From Rahnella laticis (GTDB lineage Bacteria; Pseudomonadota; Gammaproteobacteria; Enterobacterales; Enterobacteriaceae), in NCBI RefSeq assembly GCF_015644585.1, contig NZ_JADOBI010000008.1, positions 1 to 64,000 of the forward strand: a stretch of 64,000 nt of DNA, given 5' to 3'. Positions within the stretch are counted from its first letter, which is position 1; every line of letters starts with the position of its first letter. Below, piece after piece: positions 1-8,428 of the stretch. The notes below the pieces were generated by a model. The model saw nothing but the letters and a program-made list of their open reading frames with translations. It had not been told where the DNA came from and ran no database searches. The position numbers and the translations under genes were made by a program.

Positions 1-532
1 CGCCTATTCGCCTTGTATATACAGAGTCAGAGCTCTTGGTAACCGTCCAATTTCAATGCTGGCGTGAAAGGTGAAACAGAGGGCTTTTACTTAGGTCCAG
101 GATTTTCTCATGAGGCTCGAATCCGGCTCACTCTGTTTCATGTAATGGTAGCTAACCACTACGAAAAACAAGATACAAGGCTCGAAGACCGAAATGAAGG
201 CACCGCGAAGCGGCAAGTTTTCGCGGCAATAGCTGTCGCACCTGAAACATAGCCAGCGAGCGGAGCGCGTGTTGAGAAAAAGCGTGGGAGATCAAAGAGG
301 GAGGCGCTTTCCTCCCTCTTTGTCGGTTTCGGCGTCAGCCGCTGAGCGATCACTGCTACTAAAAAACCGAAATATTCTCGGTCTTTCGACATCGCCTCAC
401 TGCAAGTGAAAACCCCAAATTTTCCCCCTCAAGCCCATAACCGCAGGTCTTAGGACTGCAAGTCCTAAAAAAATCCCAAAAAAAAAGCCCCGAAACAGTT
501 TCGGGGCTTTCTAAATCAGCAACCAATTAATG
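1..532. other. Non-coding, repeat-rich stretch without a convincing gene
   Basis: No recognisable protein is encoded here. The stretch holds several inverted repeats. A 10-bp pair (TGAAACAGAG at 72-81 against 131-140) and a perfect 12-bp hairpin with a 6-base loop (293-304 against 311-322, arm CAAAGAGGGAGG) are seen. A looser pair lies at about 180-196 against 371-389 (TCGAAGACCG against CGGTCTTTCGA). None is followed by a T-run, so they do not look like ordinary terminators. A 77-codon minus-strand frame (159-392) exists but shows no family I recognise. The region could be a small structured RNA or the remnant of a mobile element. Confidence 0.4.
478..508 (-). terminator. Rho-independent terminator of ldtB
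   Basis: A 10-bp perfect stem (AGCCCCGAAA, 486-495, with 499-508) has a 3-base loop. On the minus strand it is followed by a run of T. It lies 25 bases past the ldtB stop codon. Confidence 0.9.
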
Positions 533-1453
533 TTAGTTGATTTGCACCGGCATACCTGCACGCATCTCGATTGCGCGCTGAACCACAGTCTGGTTAACAG
601 ACGGAGACGATGCAACGGTGTTTGCGCTGCCAGTCAGTGTGATCGGAATCGGCTGCTGGGAATCAAACTCTTCCTGGTTGGAAGACAGCGGGTTGTGGAT
701 CTCAATATAACGTTTGCCGTCCGGCTCAACGGTGGCTTTCACCGGCTCGTTGATGAACTGAACGCGGGTGTCTTGCGGCACATTGTCGTACAGCCATTTG
801 ATGTCCGCGTCACGCAGACGCACACAACCGTGACTTACACGCAGGCCGATACCGAAGTTGGCATTGGTACCATGAACCGCATACAGACGGCCAACGTACA
901 GCGCGTACAGACCCATCGGGTTGTCCGGGCCAGCAGGGAAGACGGCTGGCAGGAATTCACCGCGAGCGGCATATTCCTGATGCATTTTTGCAGTCGGGGT
1001 CCAGGTCGGGCCCGCTTTTTTACGCTGAACAGTCGTCACCCAGTTCATCGGGGTGTCTTTGCCCAGTTCGCCGATACCGATTGGCAGAACGACAACGGTA
1101 TTGGTGCCTTTCGGATAGTAATACAGACGCATTTCGGCACTGTTGATGACGATGCCTTCGTGTGGCGTTTCCGGCAGGATCAGTTGCTGAGGGATAGTCA
1201 GCACGGTGCCCGGCGTAGGCAGGAACGGGTCAACGCCAGGGTTGGCTTCAAGCATGTTGCTCAAACCCATCTGGTATTGCGCTGCAAAATGTTCCAGCGG
1301 CAGGCTGCTGCCCTGCGGAACGGTTACCGTAATGTTTTCACCGACCAGACGACCATTGTTCGCCGGAAGAGGATAGACCACAGCAAAAGACGCCTGGCTA
1401 TATGCAGCAACTGCCAAAACCAGGGTAAGGATTGCGCGAATGCTCATTTTCAT
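533..1453 (-). CDS. ldtB: L,D-transpeptidase LdtB (YbiS/ErfK family)
   Basis: This is a periplasmic L,D-transpeptidase. In E. coli, LdtB mainly attaches Braun's lipoprotein to the peptidoglycan stem peptide. The 306-residue protein has a signal peptide (about 1-24, ending ASFA), a LysM-like segment (about 40-90) and a YkuD catalytic domain (about 98-235). Active-site motifs are [10 protein letters not shown] (from residue 194) and SHGCVRLRD (207-215), with catalytic Cys210. Length and sequence fit E. coli YbiS closely, better than its paralogues as far as I recall them. The open frame extends upstream to 1552, but the start at 1453 places the signal peptide at the N-terminus and matches the family length; its Shine-Dalgarno sequence is weak. 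The gene stands alone and has its own terminator. Confidence 0.93.
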   Translation of the reverse strand: MKMSIRAILTLVLAVAAYSQASFAVVYPLPANNGRLVGENITVTVPQGSSLPLEHFAAQYQMGLSNMLEANPGVDPFLPTPGTVLTIPQQLILPETPHEGIVINSAEMRLYYYPKGTNTVVVLPIGIGELGKDTPMNWVTTVQRKKAGPTWTPTAKMHQEYAARGEFLPAVFPAGPDNPMGLYALYVGRLYAVHGTNANFGIGLRVSHGCVRLRDADIKWLYDNVPQDTRVQFINEPVKATVEPDGKRYIEIHNPLSSNQEEFDSQQPIPITLTGSANTVASSPSVNQTVVQRAIEMRAGMPVQIN

Positions 1454-1718
1454 ATTTTCGTTGGTCGTTAATGCCACACTGGCAGTTGTTGTCAGGATGT
1501 TGATTTCCCCCCGATGCGGAAGTTTTCGCCCGGAGGAATAGTGTACTTGCACATAGCTCTTGAAAGGGACTCAGTAACTGTAACGAATCGCATTTCAGGG
1601 CCGCCAATTATAAGGATTTATTTCAAACAGGCCAAAGCTTTCTCACCCTGTTCGAAAAGTTCCCTTCCGCAAACGCATTTTATGAGTGCAACTGCACAAT
1701 TCCTTCACATTTCCACCT

Positions 1719-3272
1719 TCATTTACGGCAAAACGGCACCATGATCAGCGCGGCAATGAACATCCACGCCATGACCTGGAAGATATCGTTGAAAGCCAGC
1801 GTCAGGGACTGCGCCGCCACTTTTGCGCCGAACAAACCTTTGGCCATCAGCAGCGCGTGTGCGGTATCCGGCGTCAGGTGGCCGATTTTTTGCGCCAGTG
1901 ATCCAATCACGTCCTGTGCGTGGTCGCCGTATTGCCCCAGACTTTCACCGAAACGCGCCGCGTGAACGCGCGTCCAGTCCTGCAACCAGGTATTCACCGT
2001 CGCAATACCGACAGCGCCGCCCAGATTTCTCATCAGGTTAAACAGGCCTGACGCATAGCGCAGTTCCGGCCCCTGAAAGGCGGTCAGCGCCATATTCACG
2101 CTCGGCACGATGCATAACATAATGAATAACCCGCGCACTACCTGCGGCCAGAAAAACTGTTCCGCGCCCCAGTAAGGCGTGACGGCGGTCGTCAGCCATA
2201 AGCTCAGCGCGAAACCGGATAATCCCACGGTGATTAATATCCGGCGATCCACACGATTGATCAGGCGCGCAGCGATAATCGTGCTGAAAAACTGCCCGAC
2301 ACCGACGACAAAGACCGTTGTGCCAATCTCCAGACTGTTGAAATCACGGATACGGCCGAGGAAAACCGGCGTCAGGTAGGTCGAGGCGTACAAACCAAAA
2401 CCGACGACCAGATTGAATAAACAGGCAAAAGTAAAGGTCGGATCGCGAAAGGGCGTCAGGCGCACAATCGGGTTTTTGGAATAGAAGGAACGCTCGAGAA
2501 ACAGAACAAAGGCCACCAGCGAAAACCAGGCGGAAATCTGGATCTGCGGATCGCTGAACCAGTTTTTACGCGGGCCTTCTTCGAGCACGTATTCCAGGCA
2601 GCCGAGTGCCACGGCCATCGAAAACAGATGCACCCAGTCGATACGTTTAAGCATGGAAAAATCCGCTTTATCAACGTGGATGAACATTACCGCGCCGGTC
2701 GCCACCAGCACGCCGGGTAATATGTTGATGAAGAAGATCCAGCGCCAGTCGAGAACCTGCGTCACCACGCCGCCCACGGTTGGCCCAAGCGTCGGTGCCA
2801 GTACGCTGACCATCCCGAGGATCGCCGGAATAATCGCCTGCTGTTTGCCCTGAAACATGGCGAAGCCGGTCGCGAAAACCGTCGGCACCATCGCGCCGCC
2901 GGTAAAGCCCTGTAGCGCGCGGAAGAAGATCATCGACTCAATATTCCACGACAACCCGCAGCCGATGCTGCTGAGCGTAAACAGAGCGGCGGACGCGCTG
3001 AACAGCCAGCGTGTCGAAAGCGCCTGCGCCAGAAATGCCGAGAACGGGATCATCACCAGCTCGGCGATCAGGTAGGAGGTTTGCACCCAGCTGATTTCGT
3101 CGGGCCCGGCGGAAAGCCCGGCCTGAACATCATTGAGCGAGGCGGCAACGATCTGGATGTCGATCAGCGCCAGAAACATGCCGAACGCCATTATGCTGAA
3201 AATCAGAAACTTGCGTGATGTCGGGTAATCCGCTGGCGAGATCGCGGCGGGGTGATTCAGGGTGGCTGACAT
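1719..3272 (-). CDS. MFS drug efflux transporter, DHA2 (EmrB/QacA) family
   Basis: This is a 517-residue inner-membrane proton-drug antiporter of the 14-helix DHA2 type. Visible family features are the first helix with the LIDIQIV motif D1-like segment (about 36-46), RALQGFTGGAMVP in helix 4-5 (about 118-130) and GPTVGGVV near residue 163, the antiporter motif C region. It is divergent from an EmrA/HlyD-type adaptor gene, and the two probably form a tripartite efflux system with a TolC-like outer-membrane channel that is not in this window. The 81-base gap between them holds tandem palindromes that probably bind the TetR regulator encoded downstream of the adaptor. The substrate cannot be told from sequence. 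Assignment to the family is firm; the pairing is inference from layout. Confidence 0.9.
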   Translation of the reverse strand: MSATLNHPAAISPADYPTSRKFLIFSIMAFGMFLALIDIQIVAASLNDVQAGLSAGPDEISWVQTSYLIAELVMIPFSAFLAQALSTRWLFSASAALFTLSSIGCGLSWNIESMIFFRALQGFTGGAMVPTVFATGFAMFQGKQQAIIPAILGMVSVLAPTLGPTVGGVVTQVLDWRWIFFINILPGVLVATGAVMFIHVDKADFSMLKRIDWVHLFSMAVALGCLEYVLEEGPRKNWFSDPQIQISAWFSLVAFVLFLERSFYSKNPIVRLTPFRDPTFTFACLFNLVVGFGLYASTYLTPVFLGRIRDFNSLEIGTTVFVVGVGQFFSTIIAARLINRVDRRILITVGLSGFALSLWLTTAVTPYWGAEQFFWPQVVRGLFIMLCIVPSVNMALTAFQGPELRYASGLFNLMRNLGGAVGIATVNTWLQDWTRVHAARFGESLGQYGDHAQDVIGSLAQKIGHLTPDTAHALLMAKGLFGAKVAAQSLTLAFNDIFQVMAWMFIAALIMVPFCRK

Positions 3273-3297
3273 TTTTGTGAGATCCCGGAACTTGTTT

Positions 3298-3335
3298 ATA
3301 TGATGATCATCATATTAATATGATTACCATCATGC
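3298..3335. promoter_or_regulatory. Tandem palindromic operators of the efflux locus
   Basis: A perfect 18-bp palindrome, ATATGATGATCATCATAT, spans 3298-3315. A second imperfect copy, ATATGATTACCATCATGC, spans 3318-3335. The copies are exactly 20 bp apart, about two helical turns, between the divergent efflux genes. This is the classic arrangement for a TetR dimer pair, and the TetR-type gene at 4517 is the obvious candidate ligand-responsive repressor. The palindromes are seen; the protein that binds them is inferred. Confidence 0.75.
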
Positions 3336-3353
3336 AATCAGGTGCGAAAAAAA

Positions 3354-4478
3354 ATGAGCGAAGCTACAGTGGATGACGGGGTTGTGGCCCCGCAGTCAAT
3401 AGTGAATAAGCGATCAAAACGGATCTGGGTGGTCAGTGCGGTTGCGCTGGCTGTGGCGCTAGGCGGGGCGGCCTGGTTGCTGGCGGCGCCTTCATCAGAG
3501 TCCACCGATGATGCGTATCTGACGGCCGACGCGACCACCGTTGCGCCAAAAGTGAAAGGCTTTGTGTCGCAGGTGCTGGTGCGGCACAACCAGCAGGTTC
3601 ATGCGGGCGATAAGCTTGTGCTTATCGACAGCGAAGAATTTACGGCGCGATTAGCCGCCGCGCGGGGCGATCTGGATGATGCCCGTGCGCAGGTCGCGCA
3701 GCAGCAGGCGGCGTTGCTCAGCCAGCAGGCGCAGGAACAACTGGCGCTGACGCAAATCGATGCGGCGCGAACCGCCATCCGATCCTCGAAAGCCGAACAA
3801 CAACACGCCGAGGCCGAGCAGCAACGCTATCAGTCGCTGGCGGTCAGCGGCGCGACGTCCCGTAATGATGCGGACCGCTATAGAACCGTGGCGGTGACGG
3901 CGGAACAGACCTCGGCACATGCGGCTGCCATGCTGAATGTCGCACAAAATCAGGCGGCGGTGACGCACGCGCAGCGGGCTGAAATTGAAGCGGCGCTGGC
4001 ACTGGCGAATGCGGCAGTGGTAAAAGCGCAGGCGGCAGAAGATCTGGCGCAGCAGGATCTCAACCACACGACAATTTTTGCGGCGGTGGATGGCGTGGTC
4101 GGAAACCGTCAGGTGCAGGTCGGCGATTACGTGACGCCCGGACAGCGGCTGATGGCGCTGGTCCCCGATGAAGGGATTTACGTCACCGCCAATTTTAAAG
4201 AGACACAGACCGGCAGAATGCAGCCCGGCCAGAAAGCCGATGTGCAGGTGGATGCGCTGCCCGGCGTGACGTTCAGCGGGGAAGTGGACAGCCTCGCGCC
4301 CGGTTCCGGCTCAACGTTTGCGCTGCTGCCGTTTGAGCCCGGCACCGGCAATTTCACCAAAATTGTCCAGCGCGTGCCGGTGCGTATTCGTCTGGATCCC
4401 GGTCAGCCGGAAGCCAGCGCGCTGAGGCCGGGGTTATCTGTTGATGCGCGCGTTTCGTTAACAGAACCGGTCAGGTAA
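3354..4478 (+). CDS. EmrA/HlyD-type membrane fusion protein of the efflux pump
   Basis: This is a periplasmic adaptor subunit that links an inner-membrane exporter to an outer-membrane channel. It has a short cytoplasmic N-terminus, one transmembrane helix (about 24-46), the STDDAYL motif typical of EmrA-type adaptors, a biotinyl-lipoyl-like half (VAPKVKGFVSQVLV), a long Ala/Gln-rich coiled-coil hairpin (about 95-225) and the second lipoyl plus beta-barrel half. At 374 residues it is of normal length for the family. A GTG at 3342 is in frame, but ATG 3354 has an AGG 11 bases upstream and is preferred. The tetR-like gene follows on the same strand 38 bases downstream, so both are probably co-transcribed. 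Confidence 0.88.
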   Translation: MSEATVDDGVVAPQSIVNKRSKRIWVVSAVALAVALGGAAWLLAAPSSESTDDAYLTADATTVAPKVKGFVSQVLVRHNQQVHAGDKLVLIDSEEFTARLAAARGDLDDARAQVAQQQAALLSQQAQEQLALTQIDAARTAIRSSKAEQQHAEAEQQRYQSLAVSGATSRNDADRYRTVAVTAEQTSAHAAAMLNVAQNQAAVTHAQRAEIEAALALANAAVVKAQAAEDLAQQDLNHTTIFAAVDGVVGNRQVQVGDYVTPGQRLMALVPDEGIYVTANFKETQTGRMQPGQKADVQVDALPGVTFSGEVDSLAPGSGSTFALLPFEPGTGNFTKIVQRVPVRIRLDPGQPEASALRPGLSVDARVSLTEPVR

Positions 4479-4516
4479 ACTGAGGCGGCAATTTATTCGA
4501 TTATCAGGGTCTTACT

Positions 4517-5122
4517 ATGCGCTACGAAAGTGAACATAAGCCTAAAATCCGCGAGCGGATTGTGAAGGAAGCGGCAAAAGCCATCCGCGCCAAAGGGCCG
4601 TTGCAGGTCAGCGTGGCGGGCGTGATGAGCAAAGCCGGGCTGACGCATGGCGGATTTTATGCGCACTTTGCCTCGAAAGACGCCCTGATCGAAGCCGCCA
4701 TTCAGCAGATGTTTAATCAGGTGATGCAGCGCTGGGACAAAGATAATCAGGGGCTGAGTGCGCCGCAGCAACTGGCCGGATACATCGATTTTTATCTGTC
4801 GCCGTGGCATCGCGATAACCGTTCGCAGGGTTGTCCGGTGTCGGCGCTGGCTTCTGAAGCACCGCGCATGACCGCGCCTTGTCAGGCTGAATTTGCGCGC
4901 GGGATTGAAAGAATTCGCGGCATGATTATCCGCCAGCTCAATGAAATGGGTGTGGAAGATCCGCAGGCGACAGCGGTGTCAGTCAGTTCGGAGCTGATGG
5001 GCAGTTTATCGCTGGCGCGATGCGAACCCGACCGGCAGGCCTCGGATGCTTTGCTGCACAGTGCAAAGGAAAATCTCAAAGCACGGCTGCATTTACCTGT
5101 GCAGAACATACCGGCGCAATAG
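4517..5122 (+). CDS. TetR/AcrR family transcriptional regulator
   Basis: This 201-residue regulator has an N-terminal TetR helix-turn-helix (about 10-60) with the typical pattern VMSKAGLTHGGFYAHFASKD, and a ligand-binding helical domain with a GCPVSALASE segment around residue 103. The C-terminal domain contains several cysteines, so a thiol-reactive or electrophilic inducer is possible but unproven. It lies 38 bases after the EmrA-type gene and is probably autoregulated with the pump through the palindromes at 3298-3335. It is most likely a repressor, as in most members of the family. Confidence 0.9.
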   Translation: MRYESEHKPKIRERIVKEAAKAIRAKGPLQVSVAGVMSKAGLTHGGFYAHFASKDALIEAAIQQMFNQVMQRWDKDNQGLSAPQQLAGYIDFYLSPWHRDNRSQGCPVSALASEAPRMTAPCQAEFARGIERIRGMIIRQLNEMGVEDPQATAVSVSSELMGSLSLARCEPDRQASDALLHSAKENLKARLHLPVQNIPAQ

Positions 5123-5127
5123 AAAAG

Positions 5128-5157
5128 AAAAAGCCCTGAAAATTCAGGGCTTTTTTA
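5128..5157. terminator. Bidirectional terminator between tetR-like gene and foxA
   Basis: A 9-bp stem (AGCCCTGAA, 5132-5140, with 5143-5151) has T-rich tracts on both strands. It separates the converging regulator and foxA genes. Confidence 0.9.
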
Positions 5158-5210
5158 TCACGGAAATTTGAGGGGACGTGTGAAGGTTTTCCCTTTTCCG
5201 CCGTCAGCTA

Positions 5211-7334
5211 TCAGAAATCATAACCGACAGTGGCGACCACGGTACGTTCCTGACCCCAGTAGCAATAGCTGGTGCCGTAACAGGCCGCGACGTATTTTTT
5301 GTCGAACAGGTTGTTGGCGTTCAGCTGCACATACGCGCCTTTCAGCTGCGGATTGAACTGCACCAGATTCATACGCAGTGACGCATCAACCAGCGTTGCG
5401 GATGGCATGTGACGGGTGTTTTCGTTATCTGCCCACTGTGTGCCGATGTAACGAACGCCAGCGCCCAGATCCACGCCGATTGGCGTGTTGTACTGACCCC
5501 AGATGGAGGCCATCTGTTTTGGCGTCACGTACGGCGTGTTGCCGTTGTTCTGCGCCGCGTCGCGGATACGCACTTTATTGTAGGTATAACCCGCCATCAC
5601 GTTGAAACGCTCGGTGACCTGTTTCTTGGCTTCCAGTTCCAGACCCTGTGAACGGATTTTACCCGCCGGCTCGTAGTAGCTGCCCACAACCACGCGGTTA
5701 CCCACGTCTTTTTGCGTCAGGTCATACAGCGCCGCGGTGTACATATCGGACGTACCAACCGGCTGGTATTTGATCCCCGCTTCGTATTGCTCACTCTGCA
5801 TCGGTTTCAGCAGCGTGCCATCTGCGCCCGGCAGGGCAGACGGTGTCATTGCCTGGCTGTAGCTGACGTACGGAGAAATCCCGCTGTCGAATGCATAAAG
5901 CAGGGAAGCGCGGCTGCTGAAGTGTTCGTCTTTACGTTCGCTGTTGGAGGTTTGCGCGTAAATACTTTCGTAGCTGCGGCTCGAAGTTTTCAGGGTGTCG
6001 TAACGGCCGGATAAAGTCAGGAACCACTTGTTCCAGCTCATTTCGTCCTGCAGATAAGTGCCCATCTGCTCGTAACGGTTTTTGCCGCGCGAATGGCTGT
6101 AGTAATCCAGCGCATCGCCACCCACACCGGTGTACGGGTTAAGCGTCTCAGCCGTTGCGCCGTCAGATTTCACGTCGTTGATGAAGTGAGAATAGTCAAA
6201 GCCCAGCACCACTTTGTGCGCGACTTCGCCGGTGGCGAAATCAGCTTCCAGCTGGTTATCGATAGCAAACGTGTCGAGGGACGATTTCTCACCGGAATAG
6301 TAACGGTTCATCAGCGTGCGATCCGCGTTCCAGCCTGCCTGATACACCTGATCCAGTTCGGTATTGGAATGGGTGTAGTTGGTGTTCTGGCGGAATGACC
6401 AGACATCGTTAAACGTGTGCTGGAATTCGTAGCTGTAAATTTGTTCCCAGCGTTTGAACTGGTTGCGCGTGCTTTCGCCGTCAAAGAAACCACGGCTCAG
6501 TTTCTGACCGTACAGGCTGCCGTCGGCCGGAACTGCGGCGTGATAACCCCCGGACGGATCTTTTTGCAGATACGCGCGCAGCAACAGGGAGGTGTTTTCA
6601 TCCGGCGTCCACAGAAGTTGCGGGGAGATCGCATAACGTTCTTCGCGCTGATGATCGTACTGCGTGTCGCTGCTGCGGGTCATACCGGTCAGACGGAATG
6701 CCAGCGTATCGCTGAGCGCATTGGTGTAATCGAATGCGCCGCCTTTGGTGTTTTGCGTCCCGCCGGAAAGCTGGAAGTGACCTTCTTCAGCAAATTGCGG
6801 ACGTTTGGTGGATTCCACCACGACGCCACCGGGAATGCTCTGGCCGTAAAGCGCAGAAGACGGGCCTTTGACCACATCAATACGCTCAAGGAACCACGGA
6901 TCAACCTGAATGGAGTTGTAAGTTGCGCCGTCGCTCAGAATACGCAGGCCATCAAGGAATGTGTTGTTGACGTCACCGCCGTGGAAACCGCGCAGGGAGA
7001 TGGTGTCATAACGCGTTGCGCCACCGGCAAAGTTGGTGAAAACGCCCGGCGTATAGTTCAGTGCCGCGTTGACGGTCGTGGCGTTCTGGTCAGTCATTTG
7101 CTGACGCGTGACCACAGAAACCGCCTGACCGGTGGTGATTAACGGCTGATCCGTTTTGGTCGCGCTTTTACTGGTTTTCGCACTGTAACCCTGCGTCGGA
7201 GCATCTGCGGTATCAGCAGGCGCGGCTTTGACAACGACGGTATCTTCGGCTGCAAGAGAAGCTGCCGGAACGGACAGCGCCATAGCGCACAGAAGCACCG
7301 AGCGTTTGAGGGGGAAAGCCAACAACATATTCAT
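5211..7334 (-). CDS. foxA: TonB-dependent ferrioxamine receptor FoxA
   Basis: This is an outer-membrane receptor that imports ferric hydroxamate siderophores using TonB energy. The 707-residue chain has a signal peptide (about 1-29), a TonB-box-like stretch (TVVVKA), a plug domain with NYTPGVF, ISLRGFHGGDVNNTFLDG and VKGPSSALYGQSIPGG motifs, and a 22-strand barrel ending in GYDF with a terminal Phe. A Cys pair near the C-terminus (AACYGTSYCYWG) matches FoxA of Yersinia as I recall it, and the plug and barrel agree along the whole length. A Fur box lies 158 bases upstream. Desferrioxamine-type biosynthesis genes occur at 39.9-45.2 kb, so this is probably their cognate receptor, although unlinked from them. 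Uptake of coprogen- or ferrichrome-like xenosiderophores is an alternative. Confidence 0.88.
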   Translation of the reverse strand: MNMLLAFPLKRSVLLCAMALSVPAASLAAEDTVVVKAAPADTADAPTQGYSAKTSKSATKTDQPLITTGQAVSVVTRQQMTDQNATTVNAALNYTPGVFTNFAGGATRYDTISLRGFHGGDVNNTFLDGLRILSDGATYNSIQVDPWFLERIDVVKGPSSALYGQSIPGGVVVESTKRPQFAEEGHFQLSGGTQNTKGGAFDYTNALSDTLAFRLTGMTRSSDTQYDHQREERYAISPQLLWTPDENTSLLLRAYLQKDPSGGYHAAVPADGSLYGQKLSRGFFDGESTRNQFKRWEQIYSYEFQHTFNDVWSFRQNTNYTHSNTELDQVYQAGWNADRTLMNRYYSGEKSSLDTFAIDNQLEADFATGEVAHKVVLGFDYSHFINDVKSDGATAETLNPYTGVGGDALDYYSHSRGKNRYEQMGTYLQDEMSWNKWFLTLSGRYDTLKTSSRSYESIYAQTSNSERKDEHFSSRASLLYAFDSGISPYVSYSQAMTPSALPGADGTLLKPMQSEQYEAGIKYQPVGTSDMYTAALYDLTQKDVGNRVVVGSYYEPAGKIRSQGLELEAKKQVTERFNVMAGYTYNKVRIRDAAQNNGNTPYVTPKQMASIWGQYNTPIGVDLGAGVRYIGTQWADNENTRHMPSATLVDASLRMNLVQFNPQLKGAYVQLNANNLFDKKYVAACYGTSYCYWGQERTVVATVGYDF

Positions 7335-7491
7335 AGTCCCTATAAATAACCCGATAAATAATCGAGTAATTAATTGATGCGAGTGTATTGATGCGTGTGT
7401 ATAGACCCAAAAGCCAACAACGTTCCGTACTAAAGCGCCTGTACAGAAAATGACAGGGATTAACAGAAACGAGACGAATGTTAAACTTAAT

Positions 7492-7510
7492 GATAATTGT
7501 TATCATTATT
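7492..7510 (-). promoter_or_regulatory. Fur box upstream of foxA
   Basis: Read on the minus strand, the 19 bases AATAATGATAACAATTATC match 16 of 19 positions of the Fur consensus. They lie upstream of foxA, which fits iron repression. The rest of the 7335-7733 gap is AT-rich and holds the promoters of both divergent genes; I see no further gene in it. Confidence 0.85.
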
Positions 7511-7733
7511 ATTTTACAAATTCAAGTGAACTTTCTGCAAAAAGTGTGAAGTGGCGACATTTTATCCGCATGAAATGAATGGGTTTTTTGATTATTTAAC
7601 GGGCAGATGGACGGTTTTTCAATCGTAGGGGAGCAGCGATAAACCCTAAAAAGGTGAAATAAAATCAGGCAAAACGGGTGGAAATGATTAGTTTTAAAGG
7701 GACGTCATAAAACACTTTTAAACAGGAGGCCGC

Positions 7734-8417
7734 ATGAGTCAGGTAAGCCCTGAGAAGTACGCTGAAAAATGGACTGAGGTGGATCACTATCTGGTCCACC
7801 ATCTGGTAGAAAGCGATCCGGTGTTAAAACAGGTGCTGGAAAACAATCACCAGGCCGGATTACCGGCGCATGACGTTGCGCCCAATCAGGGGAAATTGCT
7901 GGCGATGTTTGTGCAGATGACCGGCGCGCAGAAAGTCCTGGAAATCGGGACGCTCGGCGCGTACAGCACAATCTGGATGGCGCGGGCTCTTCCTGCATCG
8001 GGCAGCGTCATAACGCTCGAAGCGGATCCGCATCACGCCCGGGTGGCACAGACCAATATCGAACTGGCGGGTTTGCAGGATAAAATTACGCTGCATACCG
8101 GCGCGGCGTCCGACACGTTGCCGTCTCTGGTCGCGCATGCGCCGTTTGATTTGATTTTTATTGATGCAGATAAACCCAATAATCCGCTGTATCTGGAATG
8201 GGCGCTGAAGTTGTCAAAACCGGGGACATTAATTATCGGGGATAATGTTGTGCGTGATGGCGAAGTTGCCGATCCGCACAGCGACGACGCCCGGGTTCAG
8301 GGCGTGCGTCGCTTTATTGAGATGATCGAAAAAGAACCGCGCCTGTCGGCAACGGCATTACAAACCGTCGGCAGCAAAGGTTGGGACGGTTTTGTGCTGG
8401 CGCGCGTTACCGGCTGA
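7734..8417 (+). CDS. Class I SAM-dependent O-methyltransferase (COMT-like)
   Basis: This 227-residue cytoplasmic methyltransferase belongs to the small cation-dependent catechol or caffeoyl-CoA O-methyltransferase type. It shows the SAM-binding motif VLEIGTLGAYSTIWMA (about 63-78), an acidic ribose contact (ITLEAD, about 95), the metal-binding IDADKPNN segment (about 143) and GDNVVRDG (about 170). The start has a strong AGGAGG Shine-Dalgarno sequence. The substrate is unknown. It is divergent from foxA across the Fur-box region, so iron-linked expression is possible but the box is oriented toward foxA. It converges on the GH3 gene. Confidence 0.85.
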   Translation: MSQVSPEKYAEKWTEVDHYLVHHLVESDPVLKQVLENNHQAGLPAHDVAPNQGKLLAMFVQMTGAQKVLEIGTLGAYSTIWMARALPASGSVITLEADPHHARVAQTNIELAGLQDKITLHTGAASDTLPSLVAHAPFDLIFIDADKPNNPLYLEWALKLSKPGTLIIGDNVVRDGEVADPHSDDARVQGVRRFIEMIEKEPRLSATALQTVGSKGWDGFVLARVTG

Positions 8418-8428
8418 TTCCTGACAGT

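Noticed and set aside
159-392. 77-codon minus-strand frame in the repeat region
   Set aside because: The GAGG is only two bases from the ATG and the sequence covers inverted repeats; no family recognised. A phage-type small protein cannot be excluded.
530-1471. 313-codon plus-strand frame
   Set aside because: It is antisense to ldtB, whose catalytic motifs and signal peptide are clear.
6417-7142. 241-codon plus-strand frame
   Set aside because: Antisense to foxA; no ribosome-binding site and no recognisable domain.
7213-7506. 97-codon minus-strand frame upstream of foxA
   Set aside because: It overlaps the foxA start and the Fur box and has no coding character.
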